Below, piece after piece: positions 8,745 to 17,392 of a stretch of 64,000 nucleotides of DNA. The stretch covers positions 372,001 through 436,000 of the forward strand of contig CAVZGE010000011.1 of assembly GCA_963774745.1 (NCBI GenBank). The letters run 5' to 3'. The DNA is from Prado023 sp963774745. Lineage in GTDB: Bacteria > Actinomycetota > Actinomycetes > S36-B12 > CAIYMF01. The position numbers and the translations under genes are program-made. The first letter of the stretch is position 1. Every line of letters begins with the position of its first letter. The notes beneath the pieces are model-generated. The model was given only the letters and a program-made list of their open reading frames with translations, searched no databases and was not told where the DNA came from.

Positions 8745-9669
8745 CGGAGGGCTCCCGGGTGAGGTCCAGGTAGACGTCCTCCAGCGTCGGCCGGCTCACG
8801 CTCAGCCCTTCGAGGCCGATGCCCCTGGCCAGCGCCCAGTGGGTCAGCGCGTTGACGTCGCGGGTCGGGTCCGCCGAGCCGATGTCGACCTGCTGGCCGT
8901 TGCTGCGGACCGCCCCGACGCCGATCGCCGGGAGGTCCCCGGCAGCGACCCCGTCCGGCAGCACGAAGGTGATGACCGCCTCGGCGCCCTCGGTCCGGAC
9001 CAGGTTCGTCGGGGTGTCCAGTGCCACGAGGCGCCCCGACTGGATCACGGCCACGCGATCGGCGAGCCGCTCGGCCTCCTCCATGTAGTGCGTGGTGAGC
9101 ACGATGGTCGTGCCCAGGTCGCGCAGCGAGGCGACGAGGTCCCAGGCCCGCCGCCGGGCCGACGGGTCGAACCCGGTCGTGGGCTCGTCGAGGAACAGCA
9201 GCTCGGGCGCGCCGACCAGCCCGAGGGCCAGGTCCAGGCGCCGGCGCTGGCCACCGGACAGGGTCTTGGTGCGGGCGGCGGCCTTCTCGGCCAGGCCGAC
9301 CCGCTCGATGACCTCCTCGACGTCCCGGCACCGCGAGTACAGGCCGGAGTAGAGGGTCACGAGCTCGCGGACGGTGAACTCCTCGTCGAAGCCCGCCTCC
9401 TGCAGCACGATCCCGATCCGGTCGCGATAGGCCCGCCCGCCGCTGGCCGGGTCGAAGCCCAGGACGGTGACGGCCCCGCTGGTGCGGCTGCGATGGCCCT
9501 CGAGGATCTCCACCGTGGTCGTCTTCCCGGCCCCGTTCGGCCCGAGCAGGGCGAACACCTCGCCGGCCTCGATCGTGAAGCTCAGGTCATCCACGGCACG
9601 GACGCCGCCGTAGTCCTTGGTGAGTCCCTCGACGACCACGACAGGTCCGGACGCAGGCTGGGCGCTCAT
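8737..9669 (-). CDS. ABC exporter ATP-binding protein (DrrA/ABC-2 type)
   Basis: A 310-residue ATPase that powers the adjacent ABC-2 permease. It has Walker A LLGPNGAGKTTT (around residue 42), Q-loop GIVLQEAG, signature LSGGQRRRLDLALGL, Walker B LLFLDEPTTGFDP and H-loop LTTHYMEE. A C-terminal ~80-residue extension ends in LSVSRPTLEDVYLDLT, as is usual for the DrrA/daunorubicin-resistance subgroup. It overlaps the permease gene at the 3' end, consistent with translational coupling. Confidence 0.95.
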   Translation of the reverse strand: MSAQPASGPVVVVEGLTKDYGGVRAVDDLSFTIEAGEVFALLGPNGAGKTTTVEILEGHRSRTSGAVTVLGFDPASGGRAYRDRIGIVLQEAGFDEEFTVRELVTLYSGLYSRCRDVEEVIERVGLAEKAAARTKTLSGGQRRRLDLALGLVGAPELLFLDEPTTGFDPSARRRAWDLVASLRDLGTTIVLTTHYMEEAERLADRVAVIQSGRLVALDTPTNLVRTEGAEAVITFVLPDGVAAGDLPAIGVGAVRSNGQQVDIGSADPTRDVNALTHWALARGIGLEGLSVSRPTLEDVYLDLTREPSDG

Positions 9670-9788
9670 GGTTCCGGCCTATGCCCGCAGCGCACCCGTC
9701 GGTAGGGCCGAAGGACCCACGGACTGCCCCACTGCGCCACCCACCCAGAGGTTTCCGGGGACGCCGTCGGGGGTATCAGGTGGGCACC

Positions 9789-10205
9789 ATGCGCACCATC
9801 GGGAACATCATCTGGCTGATCATCGCCGGCTGGGCGATCGCCCTGGCCTTCGCCGTCGCGGGGGTGATCATGTTCGTCCTCATCGTCACGATCCCCTGGG
9901 GGATCGCGTCGTTCCGCCTGGCCAACTACGCCCTGTGGCCGTTCGGTCGGACCACCGTGCCCAACCCCGACGCGGGCGTGGCCAGCCTCATCGGAAATGT
10001 CCTCTGGATCATCTTCGCGGGCATCTGGATCGCCCTTGCCCTCATCACCTACGGGATCGGGCTGTGCCTGACCATCATCGGCATCCCGTGGGGCATCGCC
10101 GCCTTCAAGATGGTCCCGCTCGCCCTGACCCCGCTGGGCCAGACGATCGTGCGCACCTCGGACCTGGGTGCACCCCCGGCGGCATACGCCCAGCCCGTGC
10201 GCTGA
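9789..10205 (+). CDS. YccF-domain membrane protein
   Basis: A 138-residue protein with two copies of the YccF (DUF307) repeat. Each copy is a hydrophobic pair: NIIWLIIAGWAIALAF then TIPWGIASFRLANYALWPFG, and NVLWIIFAGIWIALALI then GIPWGIAAFKMVPLALTPLG. It is an inner-membrane protein of unknown role. Start at the ATG at 9789 (MRTIGNIIW), the conserved family beginning. It is divergent from the ABC operon and followed by a hairpin array. Confidence 0.88.
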   Translation: MRTIGNIIWLIIAGWAIALAFAVAGVIMFVLIVTIPWGIASFRLANYALWPFGRTTVPNPDAGVASLIGNVLWIIFAGIWIALALITYGIGLCLTIIGIPWGIAAFKMVPLALTPLGQTIVRTSDLGAPPAAYAQPVR

Positions 10206-10242
10206 CCACCGCTGCGCCATCTCCCGCTGAACGCCGCACGCC

Positions 10243-10348
10243 CCGGACGATCACCCCGGGGCGTCCGGCGCGTTCGGCGTGACCCGGACGTGCGCCCGGG
10301 GCGTCCGGCGCGTTCGGCGTGACCCGGACGTGCGCCCGGGGCGTCCGG
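10243..10348. repeat. Tandem hairpin array, ~40-bp period, three copies
   Basis: CCGGACG, then 10-11 nt, then GCGTCCGG, is repeated at 10243, 10284 and 10324. The last two units are identical over 40 bp (10261-10300 and 10301-10340); the first has diverged slightly. Each unit can fold into a 7-bp GC-rich hairpin. It lies between the yccF-like gene and the oxidoreductase gene and may serve as a multi-hairpin terminator. Confidence 0.8.
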
Positions 10349-10371
10349 ACGCAGCGACCCGTTGGCCGCGC

Positions 10372-10377
10372 TACGTT
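10372..10377 (+). promoter_or_regulatory. -10 box TACGTT of a likely leaderless transcript
   Basis: TACGTT matches the actinobacterial TANNNT -10 element and ends 6 nt before the ATG at 10384. There is no Shine-Dalgarno sequence, so transcription probably begins at the start codon. Confidence 0.45.
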
Positions 10378-10383
10378 GGCCCC

Positions 10384-11688
10384 ATGGCTGAACGCGAGTA
10401 CGACGTCGTCCTCTTCGGCGCGACGGGCTTCACCGGGCACCTGGTGGCCGAGCGTCTCCTCGAGCGCGCACCCGAGGGCACACGCATCGCCCTGGCCGGT
10501 CGCTCCCTGGCGAAGCTGGGGGCCGTCCGCGACGCCCTCGGCCCCGGCGCCGCCCACTGGCCGCTGCTGCTGGCCGACTCGTCGAACAGGTCGACGATGA
10601 CCAAGCTGGCCCGCTCGACGACCGCAGTCGCGTCCACCGTGGGGCCGTTCGCCAAGTACGGACCCCCGCTGGTCGAGGCGTGCGCCCGGGCCGGCACCCA
10701 CTACGCCGACATCAACGGCGAGGTGCTGTTCATGCGTTCGGCGATCGACGACTACGACGACGTGGCGCGAGCCTCCGGGGCGCGGATCGTGCTCGCCTGC
10801 GGCTTCGACTCGCTGCCCTCGGACCTGGGCGTGCTGGTACTCCACGAGGCCGCCGGCGCGCTCGGCGCCACGACGCTGGTGGTCACCGACATGCGCGGCG
10901 GTGCCTCCGGGGGCACCCTGGCGACAATGCGCCTGGTGGCCGAGGAGGTCAAGGCAGATCCGGCCGCGAGGGCGGTCGTCGTCGACCCCTACGCCCTGAG
11001 CCCCGACCGGGACGCCGAACCCGACCGCATCGATCCCGACTACGCTGACGACGAGTCCGACCTCTCCGGAGCCGTCCATGACCCCGTGCTGGGGTGGCTC
11101 GGCCCGTTCGTTATGGGCCAGATGAACACCCGCGTCGTGCGCCGCTCGAACGCCCTGCTGGGCTACGCCTACTCGCCGGCCTTCCGGTACCGGGAGGCCA
11201 TGGGCTTCGGCGAGGGCGTCACCGCGCGCGCGAAGGCCACGGGCCTGGGTGCCGGCATGGGTGCGCTCGGGGTCGCGATGGGATTCGGTCCGACACGGTC
11301 GGGGATCGGGATGGTCATGCCCAAGCCGGGCGAGGGCCCGAGTCCCGAGGATCGCGCCGCCGGGCACTTCACGATGGAGATCCACGGGATGGGCCTCGAC
11401 GGCGAGCACTACGTGGCCACGGTGGCAGCCGAGGGCGACCCGGGCTACGCCGCGACCTCGCTGATGCTGGCCGAGGCCGTGCTGTTCCTCGCGTCCGGCA
11501 GCCCCGACCTGCCCGACAGGTTCGGCGTGCTCACGCCCGCCACCGGCCTCGGCCTGCCGATGGTCCAGCGGCTGCGCGCGGCGGGGATGACCTTCGAGGC
11601 CGGGCTGGCCCCCACCCCGGCGGACCAGCCCGACGCTGCTCAGGACCCGGAAGGCGAACCGGCCACGCCGGAGGACCCGTCGATCTGA
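10384..11688 (+). CDS. Saccharopine dehydrogenase-like NAD(P)-binding oxidoreductase
   Basis: A 434-residue member of the saccharopine dehydrogenase NADP-binding superfamily, in the branch that includes mycobacterial trans-acting enoyl reductases. The N-terminal Rossmann motif is VLFGATGFTGHLVAERLL, followed by the family block VASTVGPFAKYGPPLVEACA and the HYADINGE motif. The middle segment ACGFDSLPSDLG and GGASGGTLATM are typical. The real substrate is not deducible; lipid enoyl reduction is a family-based guess. Start ATG at 10384 has a -10 box immediately upstream. The C-terminal ~30 residues are a Pro/Asp/Glu-rich tail. Confidence 0.85.
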   Translation: MAEREYDVVLFGATGFTGHLVAERLLERAPEGTRIALAGRSLAKLGAVRDALGPGAAHWPLLLADSSNRSTMTKLARSTTAVASTVGPFAKYGPPLVEACARAGTHYADINGEVLFMRSAIDDYDDVARASGARIVLACGFDSLPSDLGVLVLHEAAGALGATTLVVTDMRGGASGGTLATMRLVAEEVKADPAARAVVVDPYALSPDRDAEPDRIDPDYADDESDLSGAVHDPVLGWLGPFVMGQMNTRVVRRSNALLGYAYSPAFRYREAMGFGEGVTARAKATGLGAGMGALGVAMGFGPTRSGIGMVMPKPGEGPSPEDRAAGHFTMEIHGMGLDGEHYVATVAAEGDPGYAATSLMLAEAVLFLASGSPDLPDRFGVLTPATGLGLPMVQRLRAAGMTFEAGLAPTPADQPDAAQDPEGEPATPEDPSI

Positions 11689-11775
11689 GTCACAGCACCC
11701 TGCCCGTCGGTGCGCGGATCGGGCGCCCCTCCCGCATCGCGCCGGTTCCCATCGCGCCCGGCCAGCGGCGCGGCA

Positions 11776-11897
11776 GGGGTCGGTGGGGGGGGGCCGGGCC
11801 GGTAGCGGGGCCGGGTCAGTAGCCGGGCGGGGTCGGAGGCGGGGCCGGGTCGGTAGCGGGCCCGGGGTCGGAGGCGGGGCCGGGTCGGTGGCGGCAA
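11776..11897. repeat. G-rich degenerate tandem repeat
   Basis: A run of nine G followed by imperfect ~18/36-bp units of the form GCGGGGCCGGGTCGGTA or GTCGGAG. It is purine-rich on the + strand, non-coding, and could form G-quadruplex-like structures. It lies in the 446-bp gap between two convergent genes (11689-12134), the rest of which holds the palindromic element described next. Confidence 0.6.
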
Positions 11898-11925
11898 CTG
11901 CTGCCCGCCACGGCTCCGCGCCCGC

Positions 11926-12115
11926 AGACTCTGCGCACGCTCTCGTCGAAACCGGGACGATGCCGAACTCGATCGGTGAACCATGCGGGTTTTCCCGTCG
12001 AAAGGCCGTGCTTCCGCGCGCCGGGATCGACGGGAACACCCGCGAGGTCGGCCGGAACAACCAGTCACGGGGGCAGCGCCTGGCGGGATCGACAGGAACA
12101 CCCGCGAGGGCGGCC
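11926..12115. repeat. Dispersed palindromic repeat element, copy 1
   Basis: Four modules in the order L1-L2-R1-R2. GTCGAAA cores of the left modules are at 11945 and 11997 (52 bp apart). Right modules of the form CGGGATCGACNGGAACACC start at 12022 and 12084 (62 bp apart). L2 and R1 are inverted: 16 of 17 bases pair between 11985-12001 and 12027-12043. The same modules with the same spacing recur at 37296-37485. It is the only likely terminator between the oxidoreductase and tad-operon 3' ends. Confidence 0.8.
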
Positions 12116-12134
12116 ACCGCCATCACGTCGCGGG

Positions 12135-15100
12135 CTACGCCAGGGTCCGGGCCACGATTGCCTCGAGCACCTCGGACTCGCATTCGGTCCGCAATCCACG
12201 AAGGGCGGCATCACGCGCCGCCGACCGGCGACCACCCTCCTCATGGCGCACCGCCAGGGCATGGGCCACATCGCTGATGAGGCTGATCATCTCGTTGATG
12301 TGCAGGTCGGCCCACGGCAGCTCGCGACTGGCGACCGCCCCGAATGGCCTGCCCCGGACGAGTGCCAGCGCCTGCGCGAGGTGCTCGATGTCCGCGTCAT
12401 CGGCCAGGCCGATCTCGGCCAGTCGCTGGAAGTCGGCCCAATCGGAGCTGACCTCGTCCCGCAGGCGCAACCGGCCCGCGGACTCCGCGAACGGCATGAG
12501 GTAGGGCTCCCCGGCGTCCGTCCGGCCCAGCCAGGTCCTGGCCCGGGAGATCATCTGCCGGCAGGTCTGCGGATTCGACCGGCGGCCCGGCCAGAGTGCA
12601 CCCTGCAACTCACTGGGCCGGGCACCGGGGTTGAGCAGCACGAAGGCGGCGGTCTCGGCCAGCCGGCCGATCCGCGTCGATTCGCACTTGCCATGGGCAT
12701 TCTCGACGAGGACCTCACCGAGCAGGAGCACGCGCGGCACCTGCGCGCCGGGTCGGTCGGATGCGGGTTCGCCCACAGCCGGGGCCTCAGCCGGGCCCAC
12801 AGCCGGGACCTCACCCGGACCCGCGGGCGCCACCTCCTTGCTGCCGTCCCGTGGCGTGTGCCCCGACGCGGGCATGCCCGGCCCGGACGCGGGCGCCACC
12901 GCCATGTCGGGGAGTAGTGCCGGTGACGGCAATCGGTCTGGCTCCGGGACAGGATCGGCGGACCGTTCGCGCAGGTCGATGACCTCGGCGGGGGTGACCG
13001 CCGCGCCCCAGGGGCTGGCCTGGACCGGCTGGGATGTGCCGCCCTCGCGAAGCCCGCCGGCGTCGACCCCGCCGCCAACTCCGGCCGGCGCCGGGCCGGA
13101 CGAGCCGGACTCGGGCAGGTCCGTGGCGCGCAGCGCATCCACCATGTCACCCGTTGCCCCACGGCTCAGGCCCTGCGGCACGAGCTGCTGGCGCTCCGGC
13201 AGGAGCACGGCCATCCCCGCCCCGTGGACCACCAGGGTCGCCCCGGGGCCCCGGTCGGGGACGGTGGTGATCAGGGCGCACCCACTCCTCGGCGGGACCT
13301 GGACATCGAGCGCCTGATCGCAGAGCACGATCAGCAGCGGGTCGCCCGCCGGTAGGTCCGCGGCAGACGGGTGGAACCGATCGATCCCGGTCGGGACAGG
13401 GCGGGCCAGTGCCGCTCGGAGAGCGGCCGCCGCGCGCACCGGATCACGCTCGACCGCAATGCCACCTGCCTCGACCGCCTCGGCGATCGCGGGGTCCGCC
13501 AGGCAGAGGGTGCGCTCGGTCAGGGCACTCGCCGGCCCGAACGCCAGGTCGGCCGCGAGCCCCCGGAGCACGTCTCCCGTGAGCTCGTCGGGCCCGGTGA
13601 CCGCCAGGGTCCCGACGGACTCGAGGTTGAGGAGGATGATCTCAGGCCCGGCGAAGCCCACCGTCACGAGGCCGGGGAGGGCGCGCGGGCGGTCAGGCAC
13701 CTCGGTCGGCAGCACGCTCGCCGACACCTCCCAGCGCGTGGTGTCGGTCGCCACGAACGGAGCGATGGCAGGGCCGGCGGGAGTTGCGAGGTCGAGGATC
13801 ACGGACTCCGGTCCGACACGCACCAGGCGCACATCGGGCAGAGCCAGTCCCGCCGACTCCGCCGCCTGCGCAAGGTGGACCAGCGACCGCTCGAACAGGT
13901 CCAGTCCGGGCTCAGCCCCAGCGAGCCGCGCGGTCCATTCCACCTGCTGTGCGCCGGGCCCGGGGATCGGCATCCGCTCCCCGGGCCGGCGATGGCGCTG
14001 GAACTGGCGCCGCCGCCGAACGAGTTCGGCCCCCACTCCGGCCAGCAGCAGCGCGGCAACGGCACCCCCCGCCGGCAGCGTGATGGCGGCCGGGGCGCTC
14101 GTCTCGTGCCCGGACTCACGGTCCACCCCGTGGTCCAGGGCGGCGGCGTCTGCGGCCGGGGCCTGGTCAGGGGCGGGGGTCGGGGTCGGGTCAGGGGCGG
14201 GGGTCGGGTCAGGGGCGGGGGTCGGGTCAGGGGCGGGGGCGTGGTCAGCTGGACTGGCGGCGGTGTCTGGTGCGGCCAGTTCGCGCTCGGACGGTGCGGA
14301 GCCACCGGGCTGATGCACCGCGCCACGGTCGAGGGTCGGCGTTCCAGCCGCTGAGCTGTCGGGTGCCGCAGCCTGGGCGGAGCCAACCGGCGTCGCGTGG
14401 GTCTCCACGTCAGCCTGGGCGGAGGCAACGGGGGCCGACTCGGTCTGCACGTCGGCAGGGGTCGTGGCCCCGGGCAGGGCCTGGGTCTCCACGTCAGCCT
14501 GGTCGGAGGCAACCGGGGTCGCCGGGGCCCCTTCGCCTGCCGGGGCCGCCGGTGTCGCCTCGCCTGCCGGGGCCACTCCTGCCGCAGTCGCCTCGCCCCC
14601 GGGCGTCGCCTCGGTCGCCGGAACCACCCCGGTCCGGTGTGTCGCCGAAGGTGCTCGGTCGATCGGTGCCATCGACGTCGGCAACGGGACCGGGACCTCG
14701 CCGGGGACGTCATCAGCACGCCCCTGGACCCCCTCCCGGGCCCTCCCCCGTGCCCGCTCGTGGTCCCTCTCCTCAGCCGACGACCCACCAGCACTCCCCG
14801 ACCGGTCCTCCGTCCACCGGTCCTCCGTCCCCGCCGCACTGCCGGACGTTGCGTCGGGCGCAGCAGGCACTCGCACGGTGGCGTCCTGCGCGACAGCGCC
14901 CGACGTCGAGCCGGCCGGCCCGCCGGGCTCCGGTTCGCTCCCGGGGATCTCGAGGACCCACCCCGGCAGGATCAGGTCCGGATCCGCCAACCGCTGCCCG
15001 TCGGGCTGCAGGTCGCCCCGATTGGCAGCCGCGATCTCCGGATAGCGGAGGGGATCGCCCAGCTCCTCGTCGGCGATCTGCCAGAGGGTGTCCCCGCGGG

Positions 15101-15866
15101 TGACGCGATGCCGCTCCGGGCGCACCGCATCGACCGCAGCGTCGGCCGGCAGGGCGAGGGACCAACCCGGGTAGAGCCGGCCGTCGTCGCCGAGCGATCG
15201 ACCGTCGGGCTGCATCGTGCCGCGGTTCAACTCGACGATCTCGACGTAGCGCTCGCCCGCGCCCAGGTACTGCTCGGCGAGCATCCAGAGCGTGTCGTGG
15301 CGCTCGGTCATGACGGTGGGGACGGCGGCAGGACGGGGTGCCTGGTCCAGCGCCTGCCGACCGACCGGGAGCTCGCCAGCCCGCTCGTGACGGTCCTGCG
15401 CCCCGACACCGTCGGCGCTGCGGGGCGCGGAGACGACCACCGTCCTGCCGGTGGAGTCAGCCAGTGCCGCAGCCGCCCCGACCGCTGGGGCGCCCGCAGC
15501 CGGGCCGATCGACACGAGGACAGCCGTCACCAGGACGGCGGCCCACCGCTGCGGGACCGCCAGCCCCGGCACCGCCGGCGTGGGCACGCGGCGGACGGCT
15601 GCCCATGTCTCCATGGCAACGCTGAGGACCATGACGCCCCAGGCGACCCACGCCACAGCCACGATCGCCAGCAGGAGGAGTCGCCCGTCGTCGGCACGAC
15701 CCCACGCGCTCGGCGCCAGGGCACCGAGGTCCAGGGGGAGCACCCGCGTCAGGGCGACCAGGACGACCGGGACGACCCCGACCAGGATGCCGAGCGCGCC
15801 GAGGGCTGCTGCTGCGCGCACGAACCTGTGCGCCCCCGACGCCGGATGGCCGTTCTGTGCGGTCAC
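12135..15866 (-). CDS. Membrane LysM protein with cytoplasmic winged-helix/BTAD regulator domain
   Basis: A 1243-residue protein ending the tad operon. Three hydrophobic spans (about residues 18-42, 62-86 and 107-136) are followed by two LysM domains (about 184-240, HDTLWMLAEQYLG; about 253-307, GDTLWQIADEELG), which bind peptidoglycan in other proteins. A long Pro/Ala/Asp-rich linker with hexapeptide PAPDPT repeats leads to a fourth span (about 590-612, GGAVAALLLAGVGAELVRRR) and a ~430-residue cytoplasmic region. Residues ~1042-1243 form an OmpR-like winged helix plus bacterial transcriptional activator domain (RVLLLGEVLVEN, ELQGALWPGR, ALALVRGRPFG). Predicted topology puts LysM outside and the DNA-binding part inside. 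Its start overlaps the tadG-like stop by 4 bp. It is a likely regulator of pilus or envelope genes. Confidence 0.85.
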   Translation of the reverse strand: MTAQNGHPASGAHRFVRAAAALGALGILVGVVPVVLVALTRVLPLDLGALAPSAWGRADDGRLLLLAIVAVAWVAWGVMVLSVAMETWAAVRRVPTPAVPGLAVPQRWAAVLVTAVLVSIGPAAGAPAVGAAAALADSTGRTVVVSAPRSADGVGAQDRHERAGELPVGRQALDQAPRPAAVPTVMTERHDTLWMLAEQYLGAGERYVEIVELNRGTMQPDGRSLGDDGRLYPGWSLALPADAAVDAVRPERHRVTRGDTLWQIADEELGDPLRYPEIAAANRGDLQPDGQRLADPDLILPGWVLEIPGSEPEPGGPAGSTSGAVAQDATVRVPAAPDATSGSAAGTEDRWTEDRSGSAGGSSAEERDHERARGRAREGVQGRADDVPGEVPVPLPTSMAPIDRAPSATHRTGVVPATEATPGGEATAAGVAPAGEATPAAPAGEGAPATPVASDQADVETQALPGATTPADVQTESAPVASAQADVETHATPVGSAQAAAPDSSAAGTPTLDRGAVHQPGGSAPSERELAAPDTAASPADHAPAPDPTPAPDPTPAPDPTPTPAPDQAPAADAAALDHGVDRESGHETSAPAAITLPAGGAVAALLLAGVGAELVRRRRQFQRHRRPGERMPIPGPGAQQVEWTARLAGAEPGLDLFERSLVHLAQAAESAGLALPDVRLVRVGPESVILDLATPAGPAIAPFVATDTTRWEVSASVLPTEVPDRPRALPGLVTVGFAGPEIILLNLESVGTLAVTGPDELTGDVLRGLAADLAFGPASALTERTLCLADPAIAEAVEAGGIAVERDPVRAAAALRAALARPVPTGIDRFHPSAADLPAGDPLLIVLCDQALDVQVPPRSGCALITTVPDRGPGATLVVHGAGMAVLLPERQQLVPQGLSRGATGDMVDALRATDLPESGSSGPAPAGVGGGVDAGGLREGGTSQPVQASPWGAAVTPAEVIDLRERSADPVPEPDRLPSPALLPDMAVAPASGPGMPASGHTPRDGSKEVAPAGPGEVPAVGPAEAPAVGEPASDRPGAQVPRVLLLGEVLVENAHGKCESTRIGRLAETAAFVLLNPGARPSELQGALWPGRRSNPQTCRQMISRARTWLGRTDAGEPYLMPFAESAGRLRLRDEVSSDWADFQRLAEIGLADDADIEHLAQALALVRGRPFGAVASRELPWADLHINEMISLISDVAHALAVRHEEGGRRSAARDAALRGLRTECESEVLEAIVARTLA
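14166..14240. repeat. 18-bp tandem repeat coding PAPDPT
   Basis: GTCAGGGGCGGGGG recurs at 14166, 14190, 14208 and 14226 (periods 24, 18, 18). It encodes the Pro/Ala/Asp hexapeptide linker of the LysM/BTAD protein and is likely to vary in copy number between strains. The adjacent 14395-14600 also holds diverged repeats coding a VETxAxP/GEATPA-type linker. Confidence 0.7.
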
Positions 15867-16327
15867 GGTCGGACTCCTCTCACGGAGTGGACGAGGGACA
15901 CCTCTGCGCTGCCCCGGACGGTGAACTCGGGCACCCCGATCAGGCCGAGGAACACGGTGGGTGCCGACGTTGTGGTCGTGACGGCGATGCCCGAGCCGCC
16001 CTCGACGACCCGGACCGATCCCTGCACCCCGGACGCCCTCAGGAAGGACTGGGCGGCAGCCACCGCGGGGCGTCGGTCCACCCGGATGCCGCCGCCGTCA
16101 AGGACCTCCTCGAGGTCGATCGCCTGGCCAGCCGCGCGGGCAGCCTCGGCAGCGACCCGATCGGCCCGCTGGATCGCGCGCACCTTGGCGCCGCCGTCGA
16201 CGACGAGCCCGGCCAGCGCGAGCAGCCCGACCATGGCGATCGCTACGAATAGGGTGACCGCACCCGAATCGGCCCCTGCCCCGGGGCTGAGCCGGGACCG
16301 AACGGCCGACCACGCCCGCGTCCTCAC
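15863..16327 (-). CDS. TadG-like Flp pilus assembly protein
   Basis: A 154-residue pseudopilin-like protein. After a short basic leader, SGAVTLFVAIAMVGLLALAG provides the membrane span. The segment LVVDGGAKVRAIQRADRVAAEAARAA is the hallmark of actinobacterial TadG N-terminal regions. Unlike its neighbours it lacks the Glu at +5 after the Gly. It is much shorter than proteobacterial TadG and has no von Willebrand domain. It overlaps the upstream tadE-type gene and the downstream LysM/BTAD gene by 4 bp each (ATGA), so the three are translationally coupled. Confidence 0.8.
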   Translation of the reverse strand: MRTRAWSAVRSRLSPGAGADSGAVTLFVAIAMVGLLALAGLVVDGGAKVRAIQRADRVAAEAARAAGQAIDLEEVLDGGGIRVDRRPAVAAAQSFLRASGVQGSVRVVEGGSGIAVTTTTSAPTVFLGLIGVPEFTVRGSAEVSLVHSVRGVRP

Positions 16328-16794
16328 GATCGTCCCCGGAACCGGTCGATCGGGCTGCTCATCTGGGCCGTCACGGTGCGTTGGCCGGGCATCCCCGGCA
16401 CAGCCACGTCCGCGAGTGGGATGGTGCAGCGCACGCTGACCGTGACGCTCGACGGCGAGCCGACAGCCGCGGCGAAGCCACCCACGTCCACCAGGCTTGC
16501 CAGCGGCTGGCAGGTGATCCCCTGATCGCGCAGGGAGTCCCGGGCCGACCGCTCGGCGCTGGTCTGCGCCGCGCGCGCGTCCCTGGCCAGCGACGCTGCC
16601 CGCGCGGCTGAGGCAGCCGCCTGCTCCACGGCGCTGCCCGCGACCGTGATCCGACCCGCCACGATGACCAGTCCGAGCAGCGCGAGCAGGGCGGGCGCCA
16701 GGACGGCCAACTCGATGGTCGCCGAGCCGCGGTCGGAGCCCGGCACGCCGCCGGCGCCCGCCACGTCGACGGACCCGGGCACGACGCCGGTCAT
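16324..16794 (-). CDS. TadE/TadF-type pseudopilin
   Basis: A 156-residue pseudopilin. The prepilin-like site is RGSATIELAVLAP, with cleavage after Gly and Glu at +5, followed by the hydrophobic span ALLALLGLVIVAGRITVAG and a soluble domain containing a Cys pair (ITCQPL and VRCTIPL, possible disulfide). Start ATG at 16794 overlaps the preceding tadE stop by 4 bp. It probably acts as a minor pilin in assembly of the Tad pilus. Confidence 0.85.
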   Translation of the reverse strand: MTGVVPGSVDVAGAGGVPGSDRGSATIELAVLAPALLALLGLVIVAGRITVAGSAVEQAAASAARAASLARDARAAQTSAERSARDSLRDQGITCQPLASLVDVGGFAAAVGSPSSVTVSVRCTIPLADVAVPGMPGQRTVTAQMSSPIDRFRGRS

Positions 16795-17168
16795 GGCGTC
16801 GTGAACCGCTCGATCGGACCTTCGGCGCCCTGCCGGACCGGCAGTCCGGGCACGCCGGGAAGCACGCTCAGGGCGCGCCCGGTCACCTCGATGCGCAGGA
16901 TCGACGCCGTGGCGCTCGAGGTGACCGTGCTGCCCACGAGTGAATCCCCCGCCGTCGCGTCGAGGAACGACTGGGCCCGCGCCCGCGCTGCCTCGGCGGG
17001 CGCGCCATAGGCGCGACCGGCCGCGACCCCCTCCTGTGCGGCGCCCAGCGCGAGGCTGCGCGCGTAGGACCACAGGCCGACCTGGATGATCGTGAACACG
17101 ATCAGCAGAAGCACGGGCGCCAGGATCGAGACCTCGAGCGTGACGGATCCGCGATCCCCCCGGGGCAT
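16791..17168 (-). CDS. tadE: TadE-family pseudopilin
   Basis: A 125-residue protein with the TadE site RGSVTLEVSILAPVLLLIVF (Gly, then Glu at +5) and a single N-terminal helix. Its C-terminal domain begins SYARSLALGAAQEGVAAGRAYG, typical of TadE. It is one base-overlapped with the upstream flp-like gene and overlaps the next pseudopilin gene by ATGA. Confidence 0.87.
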   Translation of the reverse strand: MPRGDRGSVTLEVSILAPVLLLIVFTIIQVGLWSYARSLALGAAQEGVAAGRAYGAPAEAARARAQSFLDATAGDSLVGSTVTSSATASILRIEVTGRALSVLPGVPGLPVRQGAEGPIERFTTP

Positions 17169-17371
17169 CAGTTGATCTGGTCCGTGCGCGACTTGACCGC
17201 CGCCGTCAGGGTGGCGACCAGCAGGGTGGCCACGGTGATCAGGCCCAGCACGAGGATCACCAGCTCGAGGGTGCTCGCACCAGCCTCAGTTCCGCGGTTC
17301 TCCCACCCGCTGCGGATGCGCCCGGTCAGGGCGGCCAGGAGGGTCAGGGTGGTGGTCAGGACTGCGTTCAT
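17168..17371 (-). CDS. Short Flp-like prepilin
   Basis: A 67-residue protein and the best candidate for the major pilin of this Tad system. Residues after the basic stretch read GASTLELVILVLGLITVATL, a prepilin peptidase site with Gly at -1 and Glu at +5, then one hydrophobic helix and a short KSRTDQIN tail. I start it at the ATG at 17371, preceded by GAGAG, rather than the ATG at 17383, which lies inside that ribosome binding site. It sits in the normal flp position between tadC and tadE. No prepilin peptidase gene is present in the window. Confidence 0.8.
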   Translation of the reverse strand: MNAVLTTTLTLLAALTGRIRSGWENRGTEAGASTLELVILVLGLITVATLLVATLTAAVKSRTDQIN

Positions 17372-17392
17372 TTCTCTCTCCATCTAGGTGGG

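Noticed and set aside
10243..10348. CRISPR-like repeat array
   Set aside because: Tandem units are contiguous without spacers and no cas genes exist; these are hairpin repeats.
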